Program-made: the position numbers and the translations under genes | Notes under the pieces: model-generated | Told to the model about the DNA's origin: nothing | Database searches by the model: none | The model's input: only the letters and a program-made list of their open reading frames with translations | Assembly (NCBI GenBank): GCA_001275005.1 | Contig: JWZX01001330.1 | Location: forward strand, 1-12,461 | From: Chrysochromulina tobinii | Lineage: Eukaryota > Haptophyta > Prymnesiales > Chrysochromulinaceae | Reading direction: 5' to 3' | Length of the DNA: 12,461 nt | In this document: one piece after another, positions 1 to 6,665 of the stretch | Position numbering within the stretch: position 1 is the first letter of the stretch | Layout of the letters: every line of letters starts with the position of its first letter

Positions 1-662
1 CGCCGCGGCCGCGGACCGCGGCGCGGAGCCCCGCAGCCCGCACGGCACCGCCGGTCCGCCGCCACCGCGCGCCGCGTTCGCCGCCGTTGCGCTGCTGCCG
101 CGGGGCCGCGGACCTAGAGGGATCGGATCCGCATACCTATCTCCTATCAGGGGGCGGGGTTCGAGGGGCTATTTTAATAGGCCTATAGCCCTGCCACTTA
201 GAGCGACCGGCCAGCGCCCTCCTTAGACGCTTAGAATTAGTTCCAATTAGTAATTATTTGGAATCGTAGTACGTAGACGGAGAGACGATCCCACAGCGCA
301 TCCCCCCCGCGCGCGCGTGACCAACCGCGAACCGGTCCGCCATGCGGTCCGCATGCCGGCGCCGCGGTCGGCGCCAACCCAGGTGGCGCATGGGCCGCTT
401 GGGGGTGGGCTCTCGCGGCGGGCCTCGGCGCGTGCGTAAGGGGCCGTTAACGGGGGCCCCGTCGGCGCGCGCGTCAGCGTGTGGCCGAAACCCGTGAGGT
501 GACCGAATCCCCGCCTCGGCGCCCCGGCTCGGATCGCGTCCCCGTCCGCCCGTTCTGGCGAGACCGCGCGGAGACTCTAGATTGTACCACCGTAAGCGTA
601 ACGGTAAGAGACTCTAACCGCTGGCCGCTGCGCGCGTACCGTGTACCGCCGTATCTTAGTTT
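1..662. other. Gene-free GC-rich flank downstream of the EF-hand gene
   Basis: No supported gene. The first 120 bases and about 300-560 are almost pure G+C with many CGCG runs. Between them, about 165-275, lies an AT-richer island. It contains a 7-bp inverted repeat (GGGCTAT at 166-172, ATAGCCC at 185-191, 12-nt loop) and a TTCCAA/TTGGAA pair near 240-265. The stretch lies past the stop of the minus-strand EF-hand gene, so its right end should hold that gene's 3' UTR and poly(A) site, but I cannot identify a signal. The only long plus-strand frame (481-666) opens with GTG and has an Arg/Pro-rich composition typical of GC-rich non-coding DNA. Confidence 0.6.
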
Positions 663-3092
663 CTAGTTAGCCCAGGGCGACCGCTCTGACGCTCTGACGC
701 CCTCATGAATCCTCGCAACGGTTGCCGGCAACTCTTGCCAAGGATCCCACGATCCTCGTCTGATCAACGGCTCGATTGTATCTTCGAGCTCTTTCCGGGC
801 TGCCCGAACTTGCGAAAGGAAATTCTTCCTCGCCGGAGGCGACTTCTCAAGATGCATGGCCTGGACCTCTGGCTGGGTCTTTGTGGGAGTCGTCAAACGC
901 TTTCGAGTCACGCCAGTTGGCCTCGTTTCGTTCCGTGGCGTTGGACCTCGAAGCGCTGTGGCACCTGAGGGCCTTGATTGTCCCACGCCATACGCAGCAC
1001 GGGCCTGCTGGAGAAAACTAGCTTCCGTCGTCCATGGTATCGGCTTGTTCAACACCTTTCCCAAGGCACTCGAGGTCGACCACTCCGTCGAATGCGTGAC
1101 CGAACCCTTCGAGGTAGACCACGTTAGCGAGTTCCTCGGCGACCACTCGTCCGACTCCCACCTCACAGTTGCAGCCTCCCACCAGTCCGAGCTGCGCTTG
1201 GCAAGTGCCCGTTTCTGCAGCGAACTTACATCGACTCGCGAGGAAGCGGGCCTTGGACTGCCCGGAGGCGACCGCACCGCAGGCAGCCCCCCTTTGGTCT
1301 CCGCCATGGCCTCTGCCCATTTATCATACGAGTCGCCGAAGACGTTACCATGCCATGCTCTTTCCTTCTTTGTTTGTGCATCCGCCGCCTGCGCCATCTG
1401 ATCCATCACCCAGTACTGGACAAAAATGCCCTTGTCTTGCTCGCGCCGTTCTTCCTCCGACTTGCTTCTTGCCTTCAGCTGCGCTGTCGCCCTTTTTTTG
1501 GCAGCCTCGATGGCGCTCTGTGCTTGCTCGACCCAATCAATCTGTCGGACCCGCATCGCCGACGCTTCGGCCAGCTCTTCGGCTGTTTGTTTGTTGCAAC
1601 GTGCTTGTTGCCTCTTTTGCTGCGTGGCGGATTTGACTGGCAGAGACTGCGCCGTATACTTATGATGGCTATGCCCTCGCGACAGGCAATGCTCGGCGAA
1701 AAGGGCGTCGTCAAACCAGCGCTGGAGGTGCACGATAGTGATGCGCTGTAAAAAGTTTTCCCCCACAATCATCTGCATCATCCTGTCGAATGTCGCGCCT
1801 ACGACCAGCTGGACTTCGTGCACCCACAGGTTCTCCATGTGCTTGAAATTCTCGTGGGCAGCCTCCAGAGAAAAGAAACTTTCTCGCATCAGAGCCAGAA
1901 AGTCCTCGCGAGAGAGCCCTCGGCGATTCATACCTCTCCCGTTCGTGCATCGCCACAGCTGCAACAGATCGGCGGGGCTCGCACGGAACCGTTTGAACAT
2001 GTCTGCCATCAAGACGCGCAAGACTTCCACGTCCCAGACGACCTGGTCCATGCTTATTCGAGCTGGCAGCTCGAGCTCCAGCCTAATAGGCGCCTTTGCG
2101 CGAGGGTCGAGCGAATGGCGACGGCCCTTGATCCACTCGTACAGCTCATCGAAGCCGATCTCGCCTGTGCGGGCCAAGTCGAGCGAAGAGAAGATCTCTC
2201 CAAGGGTTTCCTGCTTGCCGCGGAAGCCCAGCTCGTACACCATGCATCGTCTGAAGTCGCGCTCGCTGACACGCAGGCGCAGCGGGCCACCGGTGTCCTC
2301 GTCGCTCATCCTTTGCTCGTCGAAGAGGCGGATCAGATCGGCAACGAAGCCACCGCTTCGCCGGAGCAGCGCGCGCAGCTCTTGCTGCACGCTCGCCGGC
2401 GTCGCTCCTTTGAAGCTCCAGTGCTTCGTGTTGAGGCGCTTCTTCTTCGGCTGATCCACTCGCTCACAAGCGAGTGTGCGCACGAATGCAGATATCATGA
2501 CCTTGGTCTCTGGCTCAACGGGGCTGGATGCGGCGAGTGAGTCGACGATCTCGCGGTAGTCGATGTTGCCAGTGCCGTCCCGATCGATCGCGTGGAAGAG
2601 CTCATGTGCTGCTTGCCCGCCAAACCCCATGTCCTTGCAAGCGTTTTTGAACTCGAGTGCGTCTAGCTTCCCATTACTGTCCGTGTCGTAAAGCTCAAAT
2701 GCCGACTCGAGCGCCCCGATGCCATCCTCCAAGGTAGCTGCGTTGAGCGACCAGGCGAAGTATTCGTCGATCGAGAGCTCACCATCGCCGTCCGTGTCTG
2801 CCATATCATACCAGGTCCGAATTTCAGCGACACCAAATGCATCGCGCACTCGAGTGGGTTGCAGCGCCAGAAACTCACCAAAGTCGAGACTTTTGCTGCC
2901 ATCAGTGTCGAAAACGGCAAACGCTCTGCTCAGTTCGTCCACATTGCGCGCCGGCACAACTGCGGCGGATCCTGCAGGAGGGTTATCATTTTCTGCCGTC
3001 GTCACAGCGCGATCAACTGGACCTGGTGGAAGCAGAGCAAGATAGTAGGACGCGGGTGTGTGTATGCCTAACGGATGAGCGATGAACGGCAT
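663..3092 (-). CDS. Multi-EF-hand calcium-binding protein with coiled-coil tail (809 aa)
   Basis: Probable Ca2+-sensing or scaffold protein. Four canonical 12-residue EF-hand loops lie at residues 62-73 (DTDGSKSLDFGE), 99-110 (DTDGDGELSIDE), 136-147 (DTDSNGKLDALE) and 170-181 (DRDGTGNIDYRE). All keep acidic or polar ligands at positions 1, 3, 5 and 9 and Glu at position 12. A fifth loop at 305-316 keeps the end positions and Gly-6 but has Ala and Thr at positions 3 and 5, so it probably binds Ca2+ weakly or not at all. Residues 340-465 look globular. About 490-555 is rich in K, R, E, A and Q and probably coiled coil. Residues 600-680 are Ser/Trp-rich with WST motifs, and the C-terminus is basic. 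No signal peptide or membrane segment is evident. The start is the first ATG in frame, ahead of the EF-hand module. No intron is needed: the EF-hands run in one frame. The EF-hand call is firm; the cellular role is unknown. Confidence 0.88.
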   Translation of the reverse strand: MPFIAHPLGIHTPASYYLALLPPGPVDRAVTTAENDNPPAGSAAVVPARNVDELSRAFAVFDTDGSKSLDFGEFLALQPTRVRDAFGVAEIRTWYDMADTDGDGELSIDEYFAWSLNAATLEDGIGALESAFELYDTDSNGKLDALEFKNACKDMGFGGQAAHELFHAIDRDGTGNIDYREIVDSLAASSPVEPETKVMISAFVRTLACERVDQPKKKRLNTKHWSFKGATPASVQQELRALLRRSGGFVADLIRLFDEQRMSDEDTGGPLRLRVSERDFRRCMVYELGFRGKQETLGEIFSSLDLARTGEIGFDELYEWIKGRRHSLDPRAKAPIRLELELPARISMDQVVWDVEVLRVLMADMFKRFRASPADLLQLWRCTNGRGMNRRGLSREDFLALMRESFFSLEAAHENFKHMENLWVHEVQLVVGATFDRMMQMIVGENFLQRITIVHLQRWFDDALFAEHCLSRGHSHHKYTAQSLPVKSATQQKRQQARCNKQTAEELAEASAMRVRQIDWVEQAQSAIEAAKKRATAQLKARSKSEEERREQDKGIFVQYWVMDQMAQAADAQTKKERAWHGNVFGDSYDKWAEAMAETKGGLPAVRSPPGSPRPASSRVDVSSLQKRALAKRSSDWWEAATVRWESDEWSPRNSLTWSTSKGSVTHSTEWSTSSALGKVLNKPIPWTTEASFLQQARAAYGVGQSRPSGATALRGPTPRNETRPTGVTRKRLTTPTKTQPEVQAMHLEKSPPARKNFLSQVRAARKELEDTIEPLIRRGSWDPWQELPATVARIHEGVRASERSPWAN

Positions 3093-3201
3093 CGGCGCTA
3101 GCTGACGCGAGAATCAGCGTGCTGCCGCTGATGCGGACGCAACTCAGGACGAGGTGAGCACACGCGAGCAAAAGGAGCGCTTCGTGAGAGGAGGAATCGT
3201 T

Positions 3202-3241
3202 TATACAGTACGATACCGGTATATACAGTACGATACCGGTA
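3202..3241. repeat. 20-bp perfect tandem duplication
   Basis: TATACAGTACGATACCGGTA occurs twice head to tail (3202-3221 and 3222-3241) with no mismatch. Each unit contains ACCGGT. The array lies about 110-150 bp upstream of the EF-hand gene start, so it could sit in that gene's promoter or 5' UTR. A regulatory role is inference only. Confidence 0.9.
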
Positions 3242-3249
3242 ACAAAACC

Positions 3250-3275
3250 GGTAAAAAGACACCGGGGGGAGCCGG
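3250..3275. repeat. 26-bp dispersed direct repeat, copy A
   Basis: A 26-base block beginning GGTAAAAAGACACC, followed by a G-run and ending AGCCGG, is repeated without mismatch at 3515-3540 in the same orientation. The two copies are 265 bp apart (start to start) and bracket the 11-bp array, the ACCGGT palindromes and the AAGTC hairpin. Confidence 0.9.
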
Positions 3276-3289
3276 GAAACACACGGGAC

Positions 3290-3322
3290 ACACAGGGGAC
3301 ACACAGGGGACACACAGGGGAC
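3290..3322. repeat. 11-bp tandem array (ACACAGGGGAC)x3
   Basis: Three perfect units of ACACAGGGGAC occupy 3290-3300, 3301-3311 and 3312-3322. Degenerate units flank them on both sides (ACACGGGAC at 3281-3289 and ACGCGGG from 3323). This is a minisatellite-like array in the spacer. Confidence 0.88.
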
Positions 3323-3329
3323 ACGCGGG

Positions 3330-3412
3330 CGCACAACCGGTATAGTACCGATACCGGTACTGTACCGACCGGTACCGGTACAATTGTACTGTACTGGTAA
3401 CCGTACAATAAC
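3330..3412. repeat. Cluster of ACCGGT/GTAC palindromes
   Basis: This AT/GC-alternating stretch is built from GTAC and ACCGGT words. It includes two perfect 12-bp palindromes: ACCGGTACCGGT at 3368-3379 and GTACAATTGTAC at 3378-3389, which overlap by two bases. Further ACCGGT copies occur near 3215, 3235, 3247, 3335 and 3351. The stretch could fold into several alternative cruciforms or be a binding-site cluster; the sequence alone does not decide. Confidence 0.75.
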
Positions 3413-3431
3413 AAGTCAACTAGTCCAGTCA

Positions 3432-3474
3432 AGTCAAGTCAAGTCAAGTTCTGAAGACTTGACTTGACTTGACT
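3432..3474. repeat. 18-bp AAGTC inverted repeat (hairpin)
   Basis: The left arm AGTCAAGTCAAGTCAAGT (3432-3449) and right arm ACTTGACTTGACTTGACT (3457-3474) are perfectly complementary, with a 7-nt loop (TCTGAAG). The arms are themselves 5-bp tandem repeats of AAGTC. The hairpin lies about 175 bp past the stop of the minus-strand conserved gene, so it could be a 3' end or insulating structure. It could equally be a simple-repeat by-product. Confidence 0.88.
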
Positions 3475-3514
3475 ACAATACCAAACGAGCAACTCTTTGA
3501 AGATTTTGAAATAA

Positions 3515-3540
3515 GGTAAAAAGACACCGGGGGGAGCCGG
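3515..3540. repeat. 26-bp dispersed direct repeat, copy B
   Basis: Exact second copy of the block at 3250-3275, same orientation. After the shared block the copies diverge (GAAACAC after copy A, TACATACTTGACCGG after copy B), so the shared boundary is sharp. Confidence 0.9.
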
Positions 3541-3648
3541 TACATACTTGACCGGTTCTCGTGATTACACTTTGGAAACGGCAATCACGACAACCAACAT
3601 CAGAATGGTGTGAATAGGTGAAGCACTCAGCTCTCGCGCTCGCGACCA

Positions 3649-4813
3649 TCACAGAATCGACCTTCTCCATCCGGCGATGAGCACGCCATTGCCAACAAAC
3701 CGTTTCGGCGAAGCGCCAGCAGCGTACCCCCAGCGGACAGGCAGCTCCGGCCCCTTGCACAGCTGCTTGAGCGTGTTGGCCTCGCGTCCGTACCAAAAGC
3801 GCTCCCGGAACGTCCAGTCGACGAACCGACCAAAGCCGTGCACGGCCCACTGCACGCCGCCCGTGAGCAACGAGTCATTGTAATGCGCGGGTACAAGGCC
3901 AGTCTCGTCGTGGAGGGTGGCGCCAGCAAGACGGAGGGCCCATTTGGCCACGATGGGATCTCTGTTGATGTAGTGCGGCGCAGCCTTGAGCATGAGGATG
4001 GGAGGCACATCTCCGATCACTTGGCGCACTGCATGCTCGATGTCGGCCAGTGCCACCGCCGTCGCCGCCGCATCAATCTTCGGCATGGGGCGCCAACCCC
4101 ATCCAAGAATGTCGTCGCGATCGAGCTTGATCGTGACGCTGAGGTACACGAGGCGCGGGCCGTTGGTCTCCACGACCACGCCGGTCAGGTTGCTGGCGTA
4201 CACGGCATGCTGACGGAATGCGAGATGCTCACCACCGTCCGAGGTTTTGAGGCTGCGGACACTGCGGATGCGCAACCCCATGAGCCGCGCGCAGAGCAGC
4301 AAGCTAGGCAGCACCCCGATGGGCGCCGTGGTCCCGACAGCCTGCATGCCGAAGAGCTGGACCATGCGCTCGGTGCTGGTCCAGGCACCAGGCTAGTCCG
4401 TACTCGTGAGCATGGCGAAGGAAGCCAACGGCAGATTTCCGGGCGGTGGCGGCGCAGTTTGGTGATGCAAAGCAAGCTCTTGAGCCGAGGGGCAGGTTGG
4501 ACATGATGACATAGGCAGGTGCGTGCGGGAAGGCAGCGCGTGCATTGAGCAGGTCAAGGCCACCGAACGGATAGAGCACAGGATAGAACTGTACTCGCGG
4601 AGGAAACGTGCGCGCCGTAAAGGCGGAGAGTTCGATGGTGCGATTTGTCAGCAACCCGAAGGTGTCATCATTCGTGGAGTGGTAGATCAGACGCTCTCTG
4701 CTGGGCAGCTTCGCCGTCGAGTTGATCAGCCCATCGAGCGTCGCTGCAGCCCACTCGTTGAAGACATTGTCCTCCATTACTTGCCGACACAAATCTTCAT
4801 CTTTTTCATGCAT
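3649..4813 (-). pseudogene. Conserved protein of unknown function, one frameshift
   Basis: Two overlapping minus-strand frames together form one gene. The N-terminal part runs from ATG at 4813 to about 4391 (residues 1-142) and carries FYPVLYPFGGLDLLNARAAFP at about 76-96. The C-terminal part runs from about 4380 to the stop at 3649 and carries GVLPSLLLCARL, ILMLKAAPHYI, LHDETGLVPAHYND and an ending in ELPVRWGY and GNGVLIAGWR. From memory, this motif order matches a conserved family of unknown function in bacteria and some algae (FGGPD-LYA-FFP, then GVLP, then LKAASY, then DDSGIP); I assign no family name. The frame changes by one base at an adjacent 7-bp near-repeat, GCCTGGT/GCCTGGA on the coding strand. 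Without the extra unit the frame would be continuous at 385 residues. No signal peptide is visible. It could be a recent pseudogene, an assembly error or, less likely, a spliced gene. Confidence 0.72.
4380..4393 (-). repeat. 7-bp near-tandem duplication at the frame break
   Basis: On the plus strand TCCAGGC (4380-4386) is followed directly by ACCAGGC (4387-4393), six of seven bases identical. Seven bases is one more than a multiple of three, which is exactly the offset between the two coding frames of the conserved unknown gene. A slippage duplication therefore explains the frame break economically. Confidence 0.7.
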
Positions 4814-4925
4814 GCAAAGACGAAAAGATCGCCGTTCGCCGTGCAGATGCCGTGACTAAAGTCTTTTGCATGCTAAATGATGGCAAACACGCAACTGAGA
4901 ATCTGCTTTGGTTAAAAATTCTTGC
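4814..4925. promoter_or_regulatory. Short divergent intergenic region, putative bidirectional promoter
   Basis: Only 112 bp separate the start of the minus-strand conserved gene (4813) from the first in-frame ATG of the plus-strand coiled-coil gene (4926). Both 5' ends must be served from here or from inside the neighbouring gene. The stretch is AT-richer than its flanks and has TGCATGCA-type words around 4805-4816 and 4867-4872. No clear TATA box or initiator was identified. The regulatory assignment rests on layout only. Confidence 0.4.
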
Positions 4926-6665
4926 ATGGACGACGAGGACTCGTGGGACCAGCACAACGTCGCGTCGTTGGCGTCGAATCCAATACCGCCACGAAAGCAG
5001 CAGCAGCGCTTGTCTCTTGGCCCGGCAGCCAAGGAAGAGGAAGACCTGTTTCACCTGCCTGGTCACCTGGCAGAGGCGGCCAAGAAGGGCAGCGTGGCCC
5101 TCCTCGCCGCCGCAGCGGCAGAAGTTGGCCACGACGACGACGACGACGACGACGATGGGATGACAACGATCGGTCTGACACCCTCGGCGCTGCCGGTGCC
5201 TTTGACGCCAAAGCACCGCGTTCGCAAGCTCCTCAGCGAGACGGAGAGAAGCGCAGCAGCGACTCACAAGGTGGATAAGGACGTAGATGCCGATGAGGTC
5301 GTAGATGCCACGATTGCCATTACGGTTGCCAAGGCAGTCGCCGAGGAGGCGAGAAAAGGCAAGGAGGCGCAGACGCGCGCGCTGGCCGCCCAAGGTGCGC
5401 AGGCCGCGCGGCTGCACAAGGAGAAGCTGCAGGAAGCCTTGCAAGCGCAGCATGCGGCCCTGTACGAGCAGATGCTGCAGGGCACGCTGCCCCCGCCTCG
5501 GCAAGCGACGTGGTCCGAGGCGCTTACCGACGTGCTTCCTGGAGCCAAGTCGCTCTTCGACATCTTTGGTGCCGAGACTCACAGCCAGGCCGGCAGCCAG
5601 GCCCGCAGCCAGGCCCGCAGCCATCGAGTCAACGAAGCTGCCACGGTGGTGCCCGCTGCCTCGGCGCAGTGGCAGCAGGAAAAGGCGGCGCTCGAGGCGC
5701 GCTTACGGCTAGCCGAGGAGCGCGCCAAGGTGGCGGAAGCGAAGGCGGAGAGCTCAGCCCTGGCCCTCATCGAAGCCCGAGGGCGCCAGACGGTCGCCGC
5801 TTCACGCGCCTCCGTCGCACAGTTGGCGCTCAATACAGCGCTCCGCGAAGCCCAAGGCGGCGGTAACGGCGGTGAGTCAGCCCTTCTCAGTGAGCCTCTC
5901 GCATATGCGCACACCTCATATGCGGGCAGCATCTCCTCTTCGAAGACCATAACGAAGACCACCTCGGCATCGCCGCCTCCGCCCATCTCGGCGCCCAATG
6001 CGGCGCTGCCAGGAGCTCATCGACACCTCTCTTCGGCGTTGCCTCGGCAACCCAAAGCGGCGAGACAGTATGCTGTGAGTCAGCCCTTCTCAGAGCGCCC
6101 CTCACAGCATACCTCGTCCCCACTGAAAAATACCTCGTCTTGCACCTCGTCCGGTACCTCGTCCTCGTCGATGCATTCGCAGCCTTCGCAGCAGCTCTCA
6201 ACGTATGGTATGGCAGCACTCCATACGGACTTCGTCAATGACTTCGAACACGGGAGATCGAGCTCGAGCTCGAGACCTCACGGTGCGTCGGCGGCGCCGC
6301 ACGAGGAGGAGCTTGAGTCGCCTCCTGCCGACGAACTCGATGATGAGCTGCCGGCTTCGAGCGGGCTCTCATTGGCCGACCTCCTCGCAGATATGGAAGA
6401 GAAGACGATGAAGGCAGCCGGGTTGAGCCCCCCAGCCGGTATAAAGCACCTCGTGGGCGTCGACGTGGGCGTGGCAGTGCTGCTCCCAGGCATGCGCACA
6501 CAGCTGGATGAAGCGCCCCCGCCCGTCATGGCACCCGTGGCGATGCACCTCGCGAGCGGCTCGACCACGGACGAGACCACAGACGAGCTTGCCGGCGAGG
6601 GGCGCGAGCTCACCATGGATCGGAATCTTCCCGCCGGTCGGTCGATTGCAGACATCGACTGGTGA
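4926..6665 (+). CDS. Low-complexity coiled-coil protein of unknown function (579 aa)
   Basis: I do not recognise a family. The start is the first in-frame ATG (4926, MDDEDSWDQH); the frame stays open slightly upstream but only from a TTG. Features in order: an acidic N-terminus; eight consecutive Asp at about residues 70-77, encoded by a GAC repeat; an Ala/Glu/Lys/Gln-rich probable coiled coil at about 120-185; TWSEALTDVLPGAKSLFDIF at 195-214; a SQAG/SQAR repeat at 220-233; a second likely coiled coil at about 245-310; a Ser/Thr/Pro-rich, probably disordered segment at 330-460; an acidic helix-like stretch, SLADLLADMEEKTMKAAGL, at about 482-500; and an end in DIDW. There is no signal peptide or membrane segment. 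Length and sustained coding character in a GC-rich frame support a real gene. A scaffold or transcription-cofactor role is possible but unsupported. It is transcribed divergently from the frame-broken conserved gene. Confidence 0.7.
   Translation: MDDEDSWDQHNVASLASNPIPPRKQQQRLSLGPAAKEEEDLFHLPGHLAEAAKKGSVALLAAAAAEVGHDDDDDDDDGMTTIGLTPSALPVPLTPKHRVRKLLSETERSAAATHKVDKDVDADEVVDATIAITVAKAVAEEARKGKEAQTRALAAQGAQAARLHKEKLQEALQAQHAALYEQMLQGTLPPPRQATWSEALTDVLPGAKSLFDIFGAETHSQAGSQARSQARSHRVNEAATVVPAASAQWQQEKAALEARLRLAEERAKVAEAKAESSALALIEARGRQTVAASRASVAQLALNTALREAQGGGNGGESALLSEPLAYAHTSYAGSISSSKTITKTTSASPPPPISAPNAALPGAHRHLSSALPRQPKAARQYAVSQPFSERPSQHTSSPLKNTSSCTSSGTSSSSMHSQPSQQLSTYGMAALHTDFVNDFEHGRSSSSSRPHGASAAPHEEELESPPADELDDELPASSGLSLADLLADMEEKTMKAAGLSPPAGIKHLVGVDVGVAVLLPGMRTQLDEAPPPVMAPVAMHLASGSTTDETTDELAGEGRELTMDRNLPAGRSIADIDW
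5131..5154. repeat. Trinucleotide repeat (ACG/GAC)x8 within CDS
   Basis: Eight uninterrupted ACG units, read in the coding frame as GAC, encode the run of eight Asp in the coiled-coil protein. This kind of microsatellite can change length without breaking the frame. Confidence 0.9.
5582..5623. repeat. 12-bp in-frame tandem repeat
   Basis: Units starting CAGCCAGGCC lie at 5582-5593, 5594-5605 and 5606-5617 with a partial fourth at 5618-5623. Units two and three are identical and unit one differs slightly. They encode the SQAG/SQAR repeats. The 12-bp period preserves the frame. Confidence 0.88.
5872..5890 (+). repeat. 19-bp splice-like repeat, copy A
   Basis: GTGAGTCAGCCCTTCTCAG occurs here and again at 6075-6093, 203 bp apart. 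It begins with a consensus-like 5' splice site (GTGAGT) and ends with a pyrimidine stretch plus CAG, like a 3' splice site. It encodes different residues in the two places (ESALLS against VSQPFS) because the two copies are in different frames. Confidence 0.85.
6068..6112 (+). repeat. 12-bp inverted repeat spanning 19-bp repeat copy B
   Basis: GTATGCTGTGAG (6068-6079) pairs perfectly with CTCACAGCATAC (6101-6112) across a 21-nt loop. The left arm overlaps the start of the second GTGAGTCAGCCCTTCTCAG copy (6075-6093), so the splice-like element would lie in the stem and loop of a hairpin in the transcript. Confidence 0.85.
6258..6273. repeat. 16-bp GAGCTC palindrome in CDS
   Basis: TCGAGCTCGAGCTCGA is a perfect 16-bp palindrome lying inside the poly-Ser segment (RSSSSSR) of the coiled-coil protein. 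It probably reflects the Ser-codon repeat rather than a separate function. Confidence 0.8.

Larger units (their letters stand above)
3093..3648. other. Repeat-dense spacer between two minus-strand genes
   Basis: No gene. The spacer lies between the stop of the conserved unknown gene (3649) and the start of the EF-hand gene (3092), so it should hold the 3' end of one and the promoter and 5' UTR of the other. It is packed with short repeats, listed separately: a 20-bp tandem pair, a 26-bp dispersed pair, an 11-bp tandem array, ACCGGT/GTAC palindromes and an AAGTC hairpin. The open frames across it (for example minus strand 3013-3432) merely translate the repeats into PVCPLCVPCVS-type strings. 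Confidence 0.6.

Noticed and set aside
140-200. Possible tRNA, because of GGTTCGA near 158
   Set aside because: The flanking bases (GGGG on both sides) cannot form a T stem, and no anticodon or acceptor arm is found.
481-666. 61-codon plus-strand frame
   Set aside because: It opens with GTG, has Arg/Pro-rich composition expected from GC-rich DNA, and resembles no family.
1018-1401. Antisense frames inside the EF-hand gene
   Set aside because: They overlap a minus-strand gene with clear EF-hands; frames on the opposite strand of GC-rich coding DNA stay open by chance.
3202-3322. Possible CRISPR array
   Set aside because: The repeats are contiguous tandem units of 11 and 20 bp without spacers, in a eukaryote-like context.
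3013-3432. 139-codon minus-strand frame with many Cys, Val and Pro
   Set aside because: It translates the 11-bp and GTAC repeats and overlaps the start of the EF-hand gene.
4185-4475. Third minus-strand frame across the frame break at about 4390
   Set aside because: It shows Ser/Pro/Arg-rich noise without family motifs; the other two frames account for the gene.
3838-4506. 222-codon plus-strand frame opposite the conserved unknown gene
   Set aside because: The minus strand carries ordered family motifs on both sides of the frame break; the plus frame has none.
4806-5624. 272-codon minus-strand frame
   Set aside because: It is a shadow of the coiled-coil gene and starts by translating the SQAR repeat antisense (AAGLAAGLAAGL).
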